Positions 1-5,554 of a stretch of DNA of 10,467 nt are shown here, piece after piece. Location of the stretch: assembly GCA_016284115.1 (NCBI GenBank), contig JAEEOD010000072.1, forward strand, positions 1 through 10,467, given 5' to 3'. The stretch is from Bacteroidaceae bacterium (GTDB taxonomy: Bacteria; Bacteroidota; Bacteroidia; Bacteroidales; Bacteroidaceae). Below the pieces are notes generated by a model that worked only from the letters and a program-made list of their open reading frames with translations, had not been told where the DNA came from and ran no database searches. Every line of letters starts with the position of its first letter. Within the stretch, counting starts at the first letter, position 1. Made by a program: the position numbers and the translations under genes.

Positions 1-77
1 CTGCAGAAGAAGCTGCTGCTAACGCTCCAGCTGAAGAAGCTGCCGAGGCTCCTGTTGAAACTCCAGCTGCAGAATAA
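1..77 (+). CDS. rpsP: C-terminal end of an Ala/Glu-rich protein, probably 30S ribosomal protein S16 (partial)
   Basis: Only the last 24 codons are present, reading in frame from position 3 to a TAA at 75-77, and the 5' part lies outside the window. The tail is almost entirely Ala and Glu with a few Pro (ending in ETPAAE). Bacteroidetes S16 proteins carry a long charged, Ala/Glu-rich C-terminal extension of this kind after the conserved S16 core, which is the reason for the assignment. The core is not visible, so another ribosomal or nucleoid protein with an acidic Ala-rich tail is possible. A strong intrinsic terminator follows about 35 nt after the stop, so this is the end of its transcription unit. 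Confidence 0.5.
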   Translation, partial: AEEAAANAPAEEAAEAPVETPAAE

Positions 78-111
78 AGTCGGATTTCAATTAGATGATT
101 ACAGAAAAACG

Positions 112-144
112 CCTCTCCGATGTTCGCATCGGGGAGGTTTTTTT
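112..144 (+). terminator. Strong intrinsic terminator with UUCG loop
   Basis: An 11-bp stem (112-122 with 127-137, one T.G wobble) closes a TTCG tetraloop at 123-126 and is followed by seven T (138-144). A run of five A (105-109) precedes the stem, so it may also work weakly on the other strand. It ends the unit containing the Ala/Glu-rich protein. Its T-run overlaps the TTTG of a downstream promoter-like repeat. Confidence 0.9.
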
Positions 145-173
145 GTTTCTGTCCTCGACTTGCACTATCTTTA
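142..173 (+). promoter_or_regulatory. Promoter-like repeat, first copy
   Basis: TTTG (142-145), 20 nt, then TATCTTTA (166-173) is one base from the Bacteroidetes consensus TTTG-N(about 19-20)-TAnnTTTG. Positions 142-172 are an exact 31-nt copy of 287-317. The last base of the -7 box is A here and G in the second copy, so this copy may be the weaker or inactive one. It begins inside the terminator T-run. No ORF starts directly behind it; any transcript would run through the palindromes towards the lipoprotein gene. Confidence 0.45.
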
Positions 174-201
174 GATAAGACAGGCTACGTCTCGACATAA
201 T

Positions 202-219
202 AAATAAACAAGTTTATTT
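202..219. repeat. Palindrome with AA centre, first
   Basis: AAATAAAC at 202-209 and GTTTATTT at 212-219 are perfect 8-bp inverted arms around AA (210-211). It lies between the two 31-nt direct repeats, 49 bp from a second palindrome with the same AA centre. It could be an operator for a dimeric regulator, a recombination site, or part of a dispersed intergenic repeat. Confidence 0.7.
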
Positions 220-251
220 TAGCTCCGCTGAATTCTGTCGCGACTCAACAC

Positions 252-267
252 CAAATACAAGTATTTG
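252..267. repeat. Palindrome with AA centre, second
   Basis: CAAATAC at 252-258 and GTATTTG at 261-267 are perfect 7-bp arms around AA (259-260). Allowing one bulged C on the left, pairing extends about four more base pairs outward. It lies about 20 bp upstream of the TTTG of the likely lipoprotein promoter, a position suited to an operator or activator site. Confidence 0.7.
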
Positions 268-286
268 TGTTTTCGCTGCTCCAAAA

Positions 287-318
287 TTTGTTTCTGTCCT
301 CGACTTGCACTATCTTTG
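287..318 (+). promoter_or_regulatory. Likely promoter of the thioredoxin-fold lipoprotein gene (second repeat copy)
   Basis: TTTG at 287-290, 20 nt, then TATCTTTG at 311-318 matches the Bacteroidetes primary sigma consensus fully in both boxes. The predicted transcript starts roughly at 322-326, leaving an A/T-rich leader of about 25-30 nt before the ATG at 351. This rules against a lipoprotein start at 267, which would lie upstream of the promoter. Positions 287-317 repeat 142-172 exactly. Confidence 0.75.
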
Positions 319-350
319 TACAGTATTTATTTACCAATTTAATAAAACAA

Positions 351-1445
351 ATGAAAAAACTCTTTTATGTAGGCGCACTGGCTGTTCTTGCAGCCTGCTC
401 CGGTAAAAGCGGCTACACCATCAATGGCAAGATATCCGACGCTGTAGATGGCGACTCTATCTTCTTAGTAGAAATGAGTGGCAGACAATCTGCCAAGTTG
501 CAAGGTGCCGTTATCAAAGACGGTAAGTTTCAATTCAAGGGCGAACAAAGCACGCCTGAGCTACGATACATCATGTATCAAAACAACTCTGAAAACGATC
601 AGGCACTGGACTTCTTCCTCGAAAATGGAACCATCGAGGTAAAGATGGATACCGAAAACCCATCAGCCACTGGTACTCCTAACAACGACGCCTACCAGAA
701 AGTACGTGATGCTATCAACAGTCTTCAGACCGAGATGAGTGATGTATATGACAAACTCACCAATGAGGAAAATTTAAGTGATGACGTACGTGCCGCTCTT
801 GAAAAACAGAGCGGAGACCTCGAGCAACGATATATCGATGCCCTCGTGAAAGGTACTAAAGACAACGCCACCAACGAAGTGGGTGTTTTCTTGCTAAAGA
901 ACTTCTACTACTATATAGAAACCCCAGCATTAGCCGAAATAGTAAAGCAGATTCCAGATAAATTCAACTCCGACGAGGCCATTAATCACATAAAGGAACA
1001 AGTTAACAAACTTACCGTAACTGCTGTAGGTCAAAAGTTTACCGATTTCGAAATGAATGACCCAGAGGGCAATCCTGTTAAGTTAAGTGACTATGCCGGC
1101 AAGGGCAAAGTGGTGTTGGTAGATTTCTGGGCAAGCTGGTGTGGACCTTGCCGTCAGGAGATGCCTAACGTGGTAAAGGTGTACGACCAATATAAGAAGA
1201 AGGGCTTCGAAATCGTGGGTGTTTCACTCGACCAGACAGCCGAGGCGTGGAAGAAAGGCATTGCCGATTTGAAGATCACATGGCCTCAGATGTCCGACCT
1301 CAAGTACTGGCAGTGCGAAGCAGCCGCCATCTATGGTGTAAGTGCTATTCCCCACACCGTACTTATTGACAAGGACGGTACAATCATCGAGCGCAACCTG
1401 CGTGGTGAGAAACTGTATGAGAAGATTGCAGAACTTTTAGACTAA
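351..1445 (+). CDS. TlpA-like thiol:disulfide oxidoreductase lipoprotein with DUF4369-like N-terminal domain
   Basis: A 364-residue lipoprotein predicted to sit in the periplasm on a membrane anchor and to carry out thiol-disulfide exchange. The start at 351 gives a short basic, hydrophobic signal peptide with lipobox LAAC (Cys16); the upstream in-frame ATG at 267 lies before the promoter and would bury the signal. Residues about 20-115 look like the beta-rich DUF4369 domain common in Bacteroidetes (GYTINGKISDAVDGDSIFL). A helical, charged linker covers about 120-225. The thioredoxin fold runs from about 227 to the end, with active site WCGPC (Cys264, Cys267) and the cis-Pro loop AIPHT (Pro334). 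These proteins are annotated as AhpC/TSA or TlpA family; the physiological substrate cannot be read from sequence. It is the first gene of the plus-strand cluster, 10 nt before the esterase, so co-transcription is likely. Confidence 0.92.
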   Translation: MKKLFYVGALAVLAACSGKSGYTINGKISDAVDGDSIFLVEMSGRQSAKLQGAVIKDGKFQFKGEQSTPELRYIMYQNNSENDQALDFFLENGTIEVKMDTENPSATGTPNNDAYQKVRDAINSLQTEMSDVYDKLTNEENLSDDVRAALEKQSGDLEQRYIDALVKGTKDNATNEVGVFLLKNFYYYIETPALAEIVKQIPDKFNSDEAINHIKEQVNKLTVTAVGQKFTDFEMNDPEGNPVKLSDYAGKGKVVLVDFWASWCGPCRQEMPNVVKVYDQYKKKGFEIVGVSLDQTAEAWKKGIADLKITWPQMSDLKYWQCEAAAIYGVSAIPHTVLIDKDGTIIERNLRGEKLYEKIAELLD

Positions 1446-1455
1446 TAATACCAAT

Positions 1456-2652
1456 ATGAAAAAGACATTATTTACCTTCATCGCATTGCTGGCTACTACA
1501 TTGACTTTCGCTCAGCAGGCATTGTTCGGAGGCGCAAGCATCGTGTCTCCAGAGATTCACCCTGACAATACGGTGACATTCCGCATCGTAGCTCCTAAGG
1601 CTGTGGTAGTACAAGTAACAGGCGACTTCCTGCCTACACAAAAGCAAACCGTCAAGTTTGGCGACAACGTCATGGAAATGGAAGTTGCTGGTGTGGCCAA
1701 CCTCACTGAAAAAGACGGTGTATGGGAATACACTACCCCAGAGCCTGTAGCACCCGAGTTTTATACCTATCACTTCCTGATCGACGGTCAGCGTGTGATT
1801 GACATGAACAATGTATATGTGAATCGTGACGTATCTACTTTAAGCAGTATCTTGCTTATTGGTGGCGGTCGTTCTGACCCTTACAAGGTAAATGCTGTAC
1901 CTCATGGCACCGTATCCAAGCGCTGGTACACCCAAGATGGCCTTACCCGTCGTCTGAGCGTATATACCCCAGCTGGCTACGAAACCAGCAACAAGCGTTA
2001 TCCAGTGTTCTACCTGCTGCACGGTATGGGTGGCGACGAGGAAGCCTGGCTGACACAAGGTCGCACTGCACAGATTCTCGATAACCTCATCGCACAGGGC
2101 AAGGCACAGCCTATGATTGTGGTAATGACCAATGGCAACGTATCTCAGGAAGCTGCTCCTGGTGAGACTTCAGCCGGATTTGTTCCCCCTTCAATGAACC
2201 TGCCTAAGACAATGGAAGGCTCATTCGAAAGCTCATTCATGGAAGTGGTGAAGTTTATCGATGCCAATTACCGCACCATCGCCAAGAAGCAAGGCCGTGC
2301 CATCGCAGGCTTGTCGATGGGTGGTTTCCATTCAAAGTTCATCTCACTGAACAACCCTGACACCTTCGACTATGTAGGTCTGTTCTCTGCAGCACTGGGC
2401 GTTACCGACCCAAGCATCTCCCCTATTTACATGAATGAAGATGCCAAGCTGAAGACTCAGTTTGCCAAGAAGCCAGCCCTCTACTGGATTGGTATTGGTA
2501 AAACCGACTTCCTGATTGCAGCCAACAATGCCTATCGTCAGAAACTGGATCAACTGGGTTACAAGTATCAGTACATGGAGACCGATGGTGGTCACATCTG
2601 GCGTAACTGGAGAATTTATTTAACCGAGTTTACTCCGTTACTGTTTAAATAA
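1456..2652 (+). CDS. Secreted alpha/beta-hydrolase esterase (CE1 / esterase D type) with N-terminal E-set domain
   Basis: A 398-residue protein with a Sec signal peptide (cleavage probably near FAQQA, residues 18-21). Residues about 30-130 form a beta-sandwich E-set or CBM48-like module (TVTFRIVAPKAVVVQVTGDF; a tyrosine-rich strand near YTYHFLIDG). The rest is an esterase D / feruloyl-acetylxylan esterase-like alpha/beta hydrolase: oxyanion-hole region YLLHGMGGDEEAWL, nucleophile elbow GLSMGG with Ser287, probable acid Asp351 (GIGKTDF), and catalytic His380 in DGGHIWRNW. Family members remove feruloyl or acetyl groups from xylan, so a role in hemicellulose breakdown is likely; siderophore esterases and other acyl esterases share the fold. 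It follows the thioredoxin lipoprotein by 10 nt. Length and triad appear intact. Confidence 0.9.
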   Translation: MKKTLFTFIALLATTLTFAQQALFGGASIVSPEIHPDNTVTFRIVAPKAVVVQVTGDFLPTQKQTVKFGDNVMEMEVAGVANLTEKDGVWEYTTPEPVAPEFYTYHFLIDGQRVIDMNNVYVNRDVSTLSSILLIGGGRSDPYKVNAVPHGTVSKRWYTQDGLTRRLSVYTPAGYETSNKRYPVFYLLHGMGGDEEAWLTQGRTAQILDNLIAQGKAQPMIVVMTNGNVSQEAAPGETSAGFVPPSMNLPKTMEGSFESSFMEVVKFIDANYRTIAKKQGRAIAGLSMGGFHSKFISLNNPDTFDYVGLFSAALGVTDPSISPIYMNEDAKLKTQFAKKPALYWIGIGKTDFLIAANNAYRQKLDQLGYKYQYMETDGGHIWRNWRIYLTEFTPLLFK

Positions 2653-2658
2653 TCATAT

Positions 2659-2753
2659 TGTATGCCACAGCCTTGGGCTTGCAATAGCGTTTTATTTTTT
2701 CTAAAAAAAATAATTAAACTAATGAAAGCAATCTGTATGCCACAGCCTTGGGC
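2659..2753 (+). repeat. 20-nt direct repeat spanning the leader and start of the ASCH-like gene
   Basis: TGTATGCCACAGCCTTGGGC occurs exactly at 2659-2678, in the gap just after the esterase stop, and at 2734-2753, inside codons 5-11 of the ASCH-like gene (CMPQPWA). The copies are 75 bp apart and in the same reading frame. Between them lies an A/T-rich stretch containing the likely start codon. Confidence 0.85.
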
Positions 2754-3483
2754 CTCGCTGCTATGCGCAGGCCTGCAGGATGTAATGAGCATGGCGTGGA
2801 AGCCAAAAGAGAATCCAGGCAAGATGGCCATCGTAGCCACGCAGATGCAGATACCTGAGGAATACCATCAGGCGTTGCCAGAATGTTGGTCATACCGCAT
2901 CGACAACTATCTGCTCATGGGACAGCTCCCTCCCCTCACCAAGTTGCCAACGGCAGCCATTGTGGGCTATGTGGATGTAACCGGTTTTTCCGAGAAGGAA
3001 GAGTCAGTTTGGAGTTTGCCCGACTGTGTGAACTGGAAGTTGGCCAATCCTCGTATGCTCAAACAACCTATACCTTGCGATGCTGTAGAGCAGTTTGTGT
3101 TTGACACCCCACTTATCGACGAGGCCAATCTGCCTGAGACCATTGACATTCAGCACCCATCACTCACCGACGACGGTGTGTTAACCCTGCCGCTCAACCA
3201 GCTGAAGTATGACAGCATGGCAGATGGCGACAAGGAGCTGGATATCAATCTCTACTCCGACAATCGCGACCTCTTCACCGGCTATACGGGTAAGATTTGG
3301 AACCCACGCCCCGTGAAGCAACTCGTGGCAGTAAGTCCTGAGGGCAAGACACAGTGTTATAAGGTAGAGAAGACCGACCTTATCCTCGATCGTGACGACG
3401 ACGGCATGCCGCTCAAGATTGAGAAGACGGGCGGTTGGGAATTCCTCTACTACCTGCTTTACACCATTGGAGATAAAATCTGA
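2722..3483 (+). CDS. ASCH-domain-like protein with degenerate motif
   Basis: A 253-residue soluble protein without a signal peptide. The N-terminus MKAICMPQPWASLLCAGLQD matches the opening strand-helix of ASCH (PUA-like) domains, whose usual pattern is MKAI..QPWA.LI..G.K..E.R.W; QPWA is at residues 8-11. The charged K..E.R segment expected before Trp26 is replaced by QDVMSM, so nucleic-acid or substrate binding may be altered or lost. A second stretch (around LPLNQLKYDSMADGDKELDI) loosely resembles another ASCH/DUF3850 helix and could be a degenerate second copy; that is inference. ASCH proteins are thought to bind RNA or nucleotides; the exact role here is unknown. I chose ATG 2722 because it begins the domain; the in-frame ATG at 2662 would add 20 residues of no domain character. 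It lies 69 nt after the esterase and 24 nt before prs. Confidence 0.75.
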   Translation: MKAICMPQPWASLLCAGLQDVMSMAWKPKENPGKMAIVATQMQIPEEYHQALPECWSYRIDNYLLMGQLPPLTKLPTAAIVGYVDVTGFSEKEESVWSLPDCVNWKLANPRMLKQPIPCDAVEQFVFDTPLIDEANLPETIDIQHPSLTDDGVLTLPLNQLKYDSMADGDKELDINLYSDNRDLFTGYTGKIWNPRPVKQLVAVSPEGKTQCYKVEKTDLILDRDDDGMPLKIEKTGGWEFLYYLLYTIGDKI

Positions 3484-3507
3484 TATAACAATTTAACTAA
3501 TATAATA

Positions 3508-4449
3508 ATGAAAGAGACATCACCCTTTATGGTTTTCTCTGGTACCAACTCAAGGTACCTTGCTGAGCGCATCTGCGCCAGTTTGAATTGTCCGTTAGGC
3601 AACATGAACATTACTCATTTTGCCGACGGTGAGTTTGCTGTATCTTACGAAGAGTCCATCCGTGGAGCCATCGTATTCCTGGTACAGTCAACCTTCCCCA
3701 ACTCCGACAACCTCATGGAGTTGCTGCTTATGATTGATGCAGCCAAGCGTGCATCTGCCAAGTCTATCTGTGCCGTTATTCCTTACTTCGGATGGGCACG
3801 TCAGGACCGCAAGGACAAGCCACGTGTATCTATCGGTGCCAAGTTGGTGGCAGACTTATTGTCAGTAGCCGGCATCGACCGTCTTATCACGATGGACCTG
3901 CATGCCGACCAGATTCAGGGCTTCTTCGATGTACCTGTAGATCATCTGTATGCATCCAGCGTATTCATTCCTTACATCCAGTCACTTAACCTGGGCGACA
4001 ACCTCGTGATGGCATCACCCGACGTAGGTGGTTCAAAGCGTGCAGGAGCCTATGCTAAGTATTTCGACGTGCCATTGGTGCTCTGCAACAAGACACGCGA
4101 GAAAGCCAACGTAGTGGCTTCTATGCAAGTCATTGGCGATGTAAAGGACAAGGACGTTATTTTGATTGACGACATTGTAGATACCGCAGGCACCATCACC
4201 AAGGCAGCCAACCTCATGATAGAGAACGGTGCTCACTCAGTACGCGCTATTGCCAGTCATTGTGTGATGTCAGATCCAGCTTCTTTCCGCATTCAGGAGT
4301 CACAGCTCGAAGAGATGGTGTTCACCGACAGCATCCCTTACAGCAAGAAATGCGACAAGGTGAAGCAGTTGAGCATTGCCGACATCTTTGCAGAAACCAT
4401 CCGTCGTGTGGTTTGCAACGAGTCCATCAGCTCACAATACCTCATCTAA
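3508..4449 (+). CDS. prs: Ribose-phosphate pyrophosphokinase (PRPP synthase, class I)
   Basis: A 313-residue cytosolic enzyme that converts ribose 5-phosphate and ATP to PRPP and AMP (EC 2.7.6.1), feeding purine, pyrimidine, histidine, tryptophan and NAD synthesis. Visible landmarks are the N-terminal FADGEFAVSYEESIRG region, the ATP-binding region PYFGWARQDRKDKPR, the metal/phosphate segment ITMDLHADQIQGFFDVPVDH, the DVGGSKRAGAYA loop, and the PRPP-binding signature DDIVDTAGT at residues 221-229. Length is typical for the family (about 310-315). The start at 3508 follows an A/T-rich 24-nt gap without an obvious Shine-Dalgarno sequence, as is common in Bacteroidetes. It is the last gene of the plus-strand cluster and is followed by a clear terminator. 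Nothing looks truncated or altered. Confidence 0.97.
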   Translation: MKETSPFMVFSGTNSRYLAERICASLNCPLGNMNITHFADGEFAVSYEESIRGAIVFLVQSTFPNSDNLMELLLMIDAAKRASAKSICAVIPYFGWARQDRKDKPRVSIGAKLVADLLSVAGIDRLITMDLHADQIQGFFDVPVDHLYASSVFIPYIQSLNLGDNLVMASPDVGGSKRAGAYAKYFDVPLVLCNKTREKANVVASMQVIGDVKDKDVILIDDIVDTAGTITKAANLMIENGAHSVRAIASHCVMSDPASFRIQESQLEEMVFTDSIPYSKKCDKVKQLSIADIFAETIRRVVCNESISSQYLI

Positions 4450-4476
4450 GAAGCTATTGCTTTCATGAAAAATCAG

Positions 4477-4508
4477 AGGGGCGCCTACTTGGGTGCCCCT
4501 TCGTTTTT
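4477..4508 (+). terminator. Intrinsic terminator after prs
   Basis: An 8-bp GC-rich stem (GGGGCGCC 4478-4485 with GGTGCCCC 4492-4499, one G.T pair) extended by an A-T pair (4477/4500), with a six-base loop and a T-rich tail (TTCGTTTTT, 4500-4508). It lies about 28 nt after the prs stop and ends the plus-strand cluster. Confidence 0.88.
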
Positions 4509-4576
4509 GCTATCTTCACAGACGACACGGCTCATTATCAAATCAAACTGAACTCGAAAAAGAAGTTTCTTTAACT

Positions 4577-4603
4577 AAAAGCGGAAAAAAGTTGCCGCTT
4601 TTT
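4577..4603. terminator. A/T-flanked hairpin, possible second terminator
   Basis: AAAAGCGG (4577-4584) and CCGCTTTT (4595-4602) form an 8-bp stem around a 10-base loop, with A before and T after the GC core. It could be a backup terminator for prs readthrough, or act on the minus strand against transcription from the right. The T-run is short, so activity is uncertain. Confidence 0.5.
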
Positions 4604-5040
4604 GTTAATTGTTATTTTACAATAAACGCTATTTTCCTGCGATTATCCACCGGTCTCGCTGCAAAAGGTAGCCAATATACGGTGCCTCGTCGTTCAAGGA
4701 TGACTTCATCATACTCTTTTTTTTAGCCGAAAAAGTCAAGTTTTATTACCATACAAAGGAGGATTTTAGACGAAAGCCATGCGGCTCGGATACTTGCCAC
4801 TTCCATTTGCATATACGCATTATAATGCACACATTACAATTTGATTATCAATATAGTTACGACATAGCATCTTGAATATAAAACAACCTTGAAACCTTTG
4901 CCACTTGGCGTGATATAGATAAATATAACTGCCAAAATAAAGGCTCAAAGAGAGTCAACATTATCAGGGAAAGACACATTCTTGTAGCGTTGCAGTGTTG
5001 CAGTTGTCAATTCACAACTAAAAGGAGTGAAGCAACTACC

Positions 5041-5157
5041 ATGAAATGGGGCGAATACTTGAAAGTTTATACGCATATTCAGAACATGAAAAAAAACACC
5101 CCCAGCCCCCACCCCTTGACAGTCCAAGCAACAAATTCCGCTAAAATGGCAGCTTAA
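5041..5157 (+). CDS. Doubtful 38-residue ORF behind a Shine-Dalgarno-like sequence
   Basis: ATG at 5041 opens a 38-codon frame (MKWGEYLKVYTHIQNMKKN, then a Pro-rich stretch, ending NSAKMAA). AAAGGAG sits at 5021-5027, 13 nt upstream, which is longer than ideal. Just before it are a tandem GTTGCAGT (4989-5004) and a 6-bp hairpin AGTTGT/ACAACT (5002-5007 with 5014-5019). No promoter box is evident upstream and I recognize no family. A 72-codon minus-strand frame covers the same bases (4945-5163), so the open frame may be chance. It could be a real small protein, the decayed start of a lost gene, or non-coding repeat DNA. Confidence 0.2.
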   Translation: MKWGEYLKVYTHIQNMKKNTPSPHPLTVQATNSAKMAA

Positions 5158-5305
5158 TTCCACAAAAACTACCTTTTTCTTCTTCTAAATGAAACGAGGG
5201 ATTTCTGGGGACTATAACGGCCCCTGGCGCTGCTGCATAATTATGCGGAGAATGGTGAGGGGTATTTGTATAACTCAAATGGGGCATTCAAAAAAAAATA
5301 ATAAG

Positions 5306-5321
5306 TTATTTTGCAAAATAA
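5306..5321. promoter_or_regulatory. Perfect 16-bp palindrome, candidate operator
   Basis: TTATTTTGCAAAATAA reads the same on both strands. Its left ten bases TTATTTTGCA (5306-5315) recur at 5330-5339, where they contain the TTTG of the adjacent promoter. The palindrome lies directly upstream of that promoter and shares a half-site with it, as expected for a binding site of a dimeric regulator. No regulator gene is next to it. Confidence 0.5.
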
Positions 5322-5333
5322 TTTATATTTTAT

Positions 5334-5364
5334 TTTGCAGTATAATATATTTTATATATCTTTG
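5334..5364 (+). promoter_or_regulatory. Consensus Bacteroidetes promoter in the gene-poor region
   Basis: TTTG at 5334-5337, exactly 19 nt, then TATCTTTG at 5357-5364: both boxes are perfect and the spacer is AT-only apart from CAG at its start. Transcription would begin near 5368-5372 and run to the right. The first plausible product is the small smalltalk-like ORF at 5555; the roughly 180 nt between are interrupted by stops, so a non-coding or vestigial transcript is also possible. Confidence 0.65.
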
Positions 5365-5554
5365 CATCGTGATTGAGAAACAAAGCCGACAACACTGCTG
5401 GTGGCCAACGGCAATGAAAAGGCGAAGATTCTTGATTGCAACCATTCATGAATGACAAGCGAGAGCGGTGACTCGGAGTATTTCGCCGCAAAACGATCTT
5501 TGACTTATTGCTACAGCTAATTAATCACCCAAGACAGCTAAACGGCGCTTACAA

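Larger units (their letters stand above)
4509..5554. other. AT-rich gene-poor region
   Basis: About 1 kb without a convincing gene on either strand. It contains a second hairpin (4577-4603), a perfect 12-bp palindrome GCATTATAATGC (4817-4828), an 8-bp tandem duplication GTTGCAGT (4989-5004), a purine-rich AAAGGAG (5021-5027) before a 38-codon ORF (5041-5157), three C-runs (5099-5115), a 12-bp palindrome GCATAATTATGC (5235-5246), and the promoter/palindrome block at 5306-5364. After that promoter, 5365-5554 has short open stretches broken by stops. The mix of short ORFs, stops and local repeats looks like decayed or mobile-element-derived DNA, but no transposase or integrase is recognizable. 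Confidence 0.6.

Noticed and set aside
142..317. Invertible promoter flanked by inverted repeats
   Set aside because: The 31-nt copies are in direct, not inverted, orientation, and the palindromes differ in arm sequence, so inversion between them is not supported.
267..350. N-terminal extension of the thioredoxin-fold lipoprotein
   Set aside because: It overlaps the promoter at 287-318 and would place the lipobox signal peptide internally; ATG 351 gives a normal lipoprotein signal.
2662..2721. N-terminal extension of the ASCH-like gene from ATG 2662
   Set aside because: The ASCH domain begins exactly at MKAI (2722); the extra 20 residues come from an A/T-rich leader and a repeated 20-nt stretch. 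Kept as a repeat finding, not as coding.
4778..4843. 21-codon ORF after AAAGGAGG at 4756-4763
   Set aside because: Too short, no recognizable features, and no promoter box; the purine-rich motif alone is not enough.
5189..5455. 88-codon plus-strand ORF in the gene-poor region
   Set aside because: It crosses the promoter and palindrome at 5306-5364, has a composition driven by AT-rich DNA, and matches no family I know.
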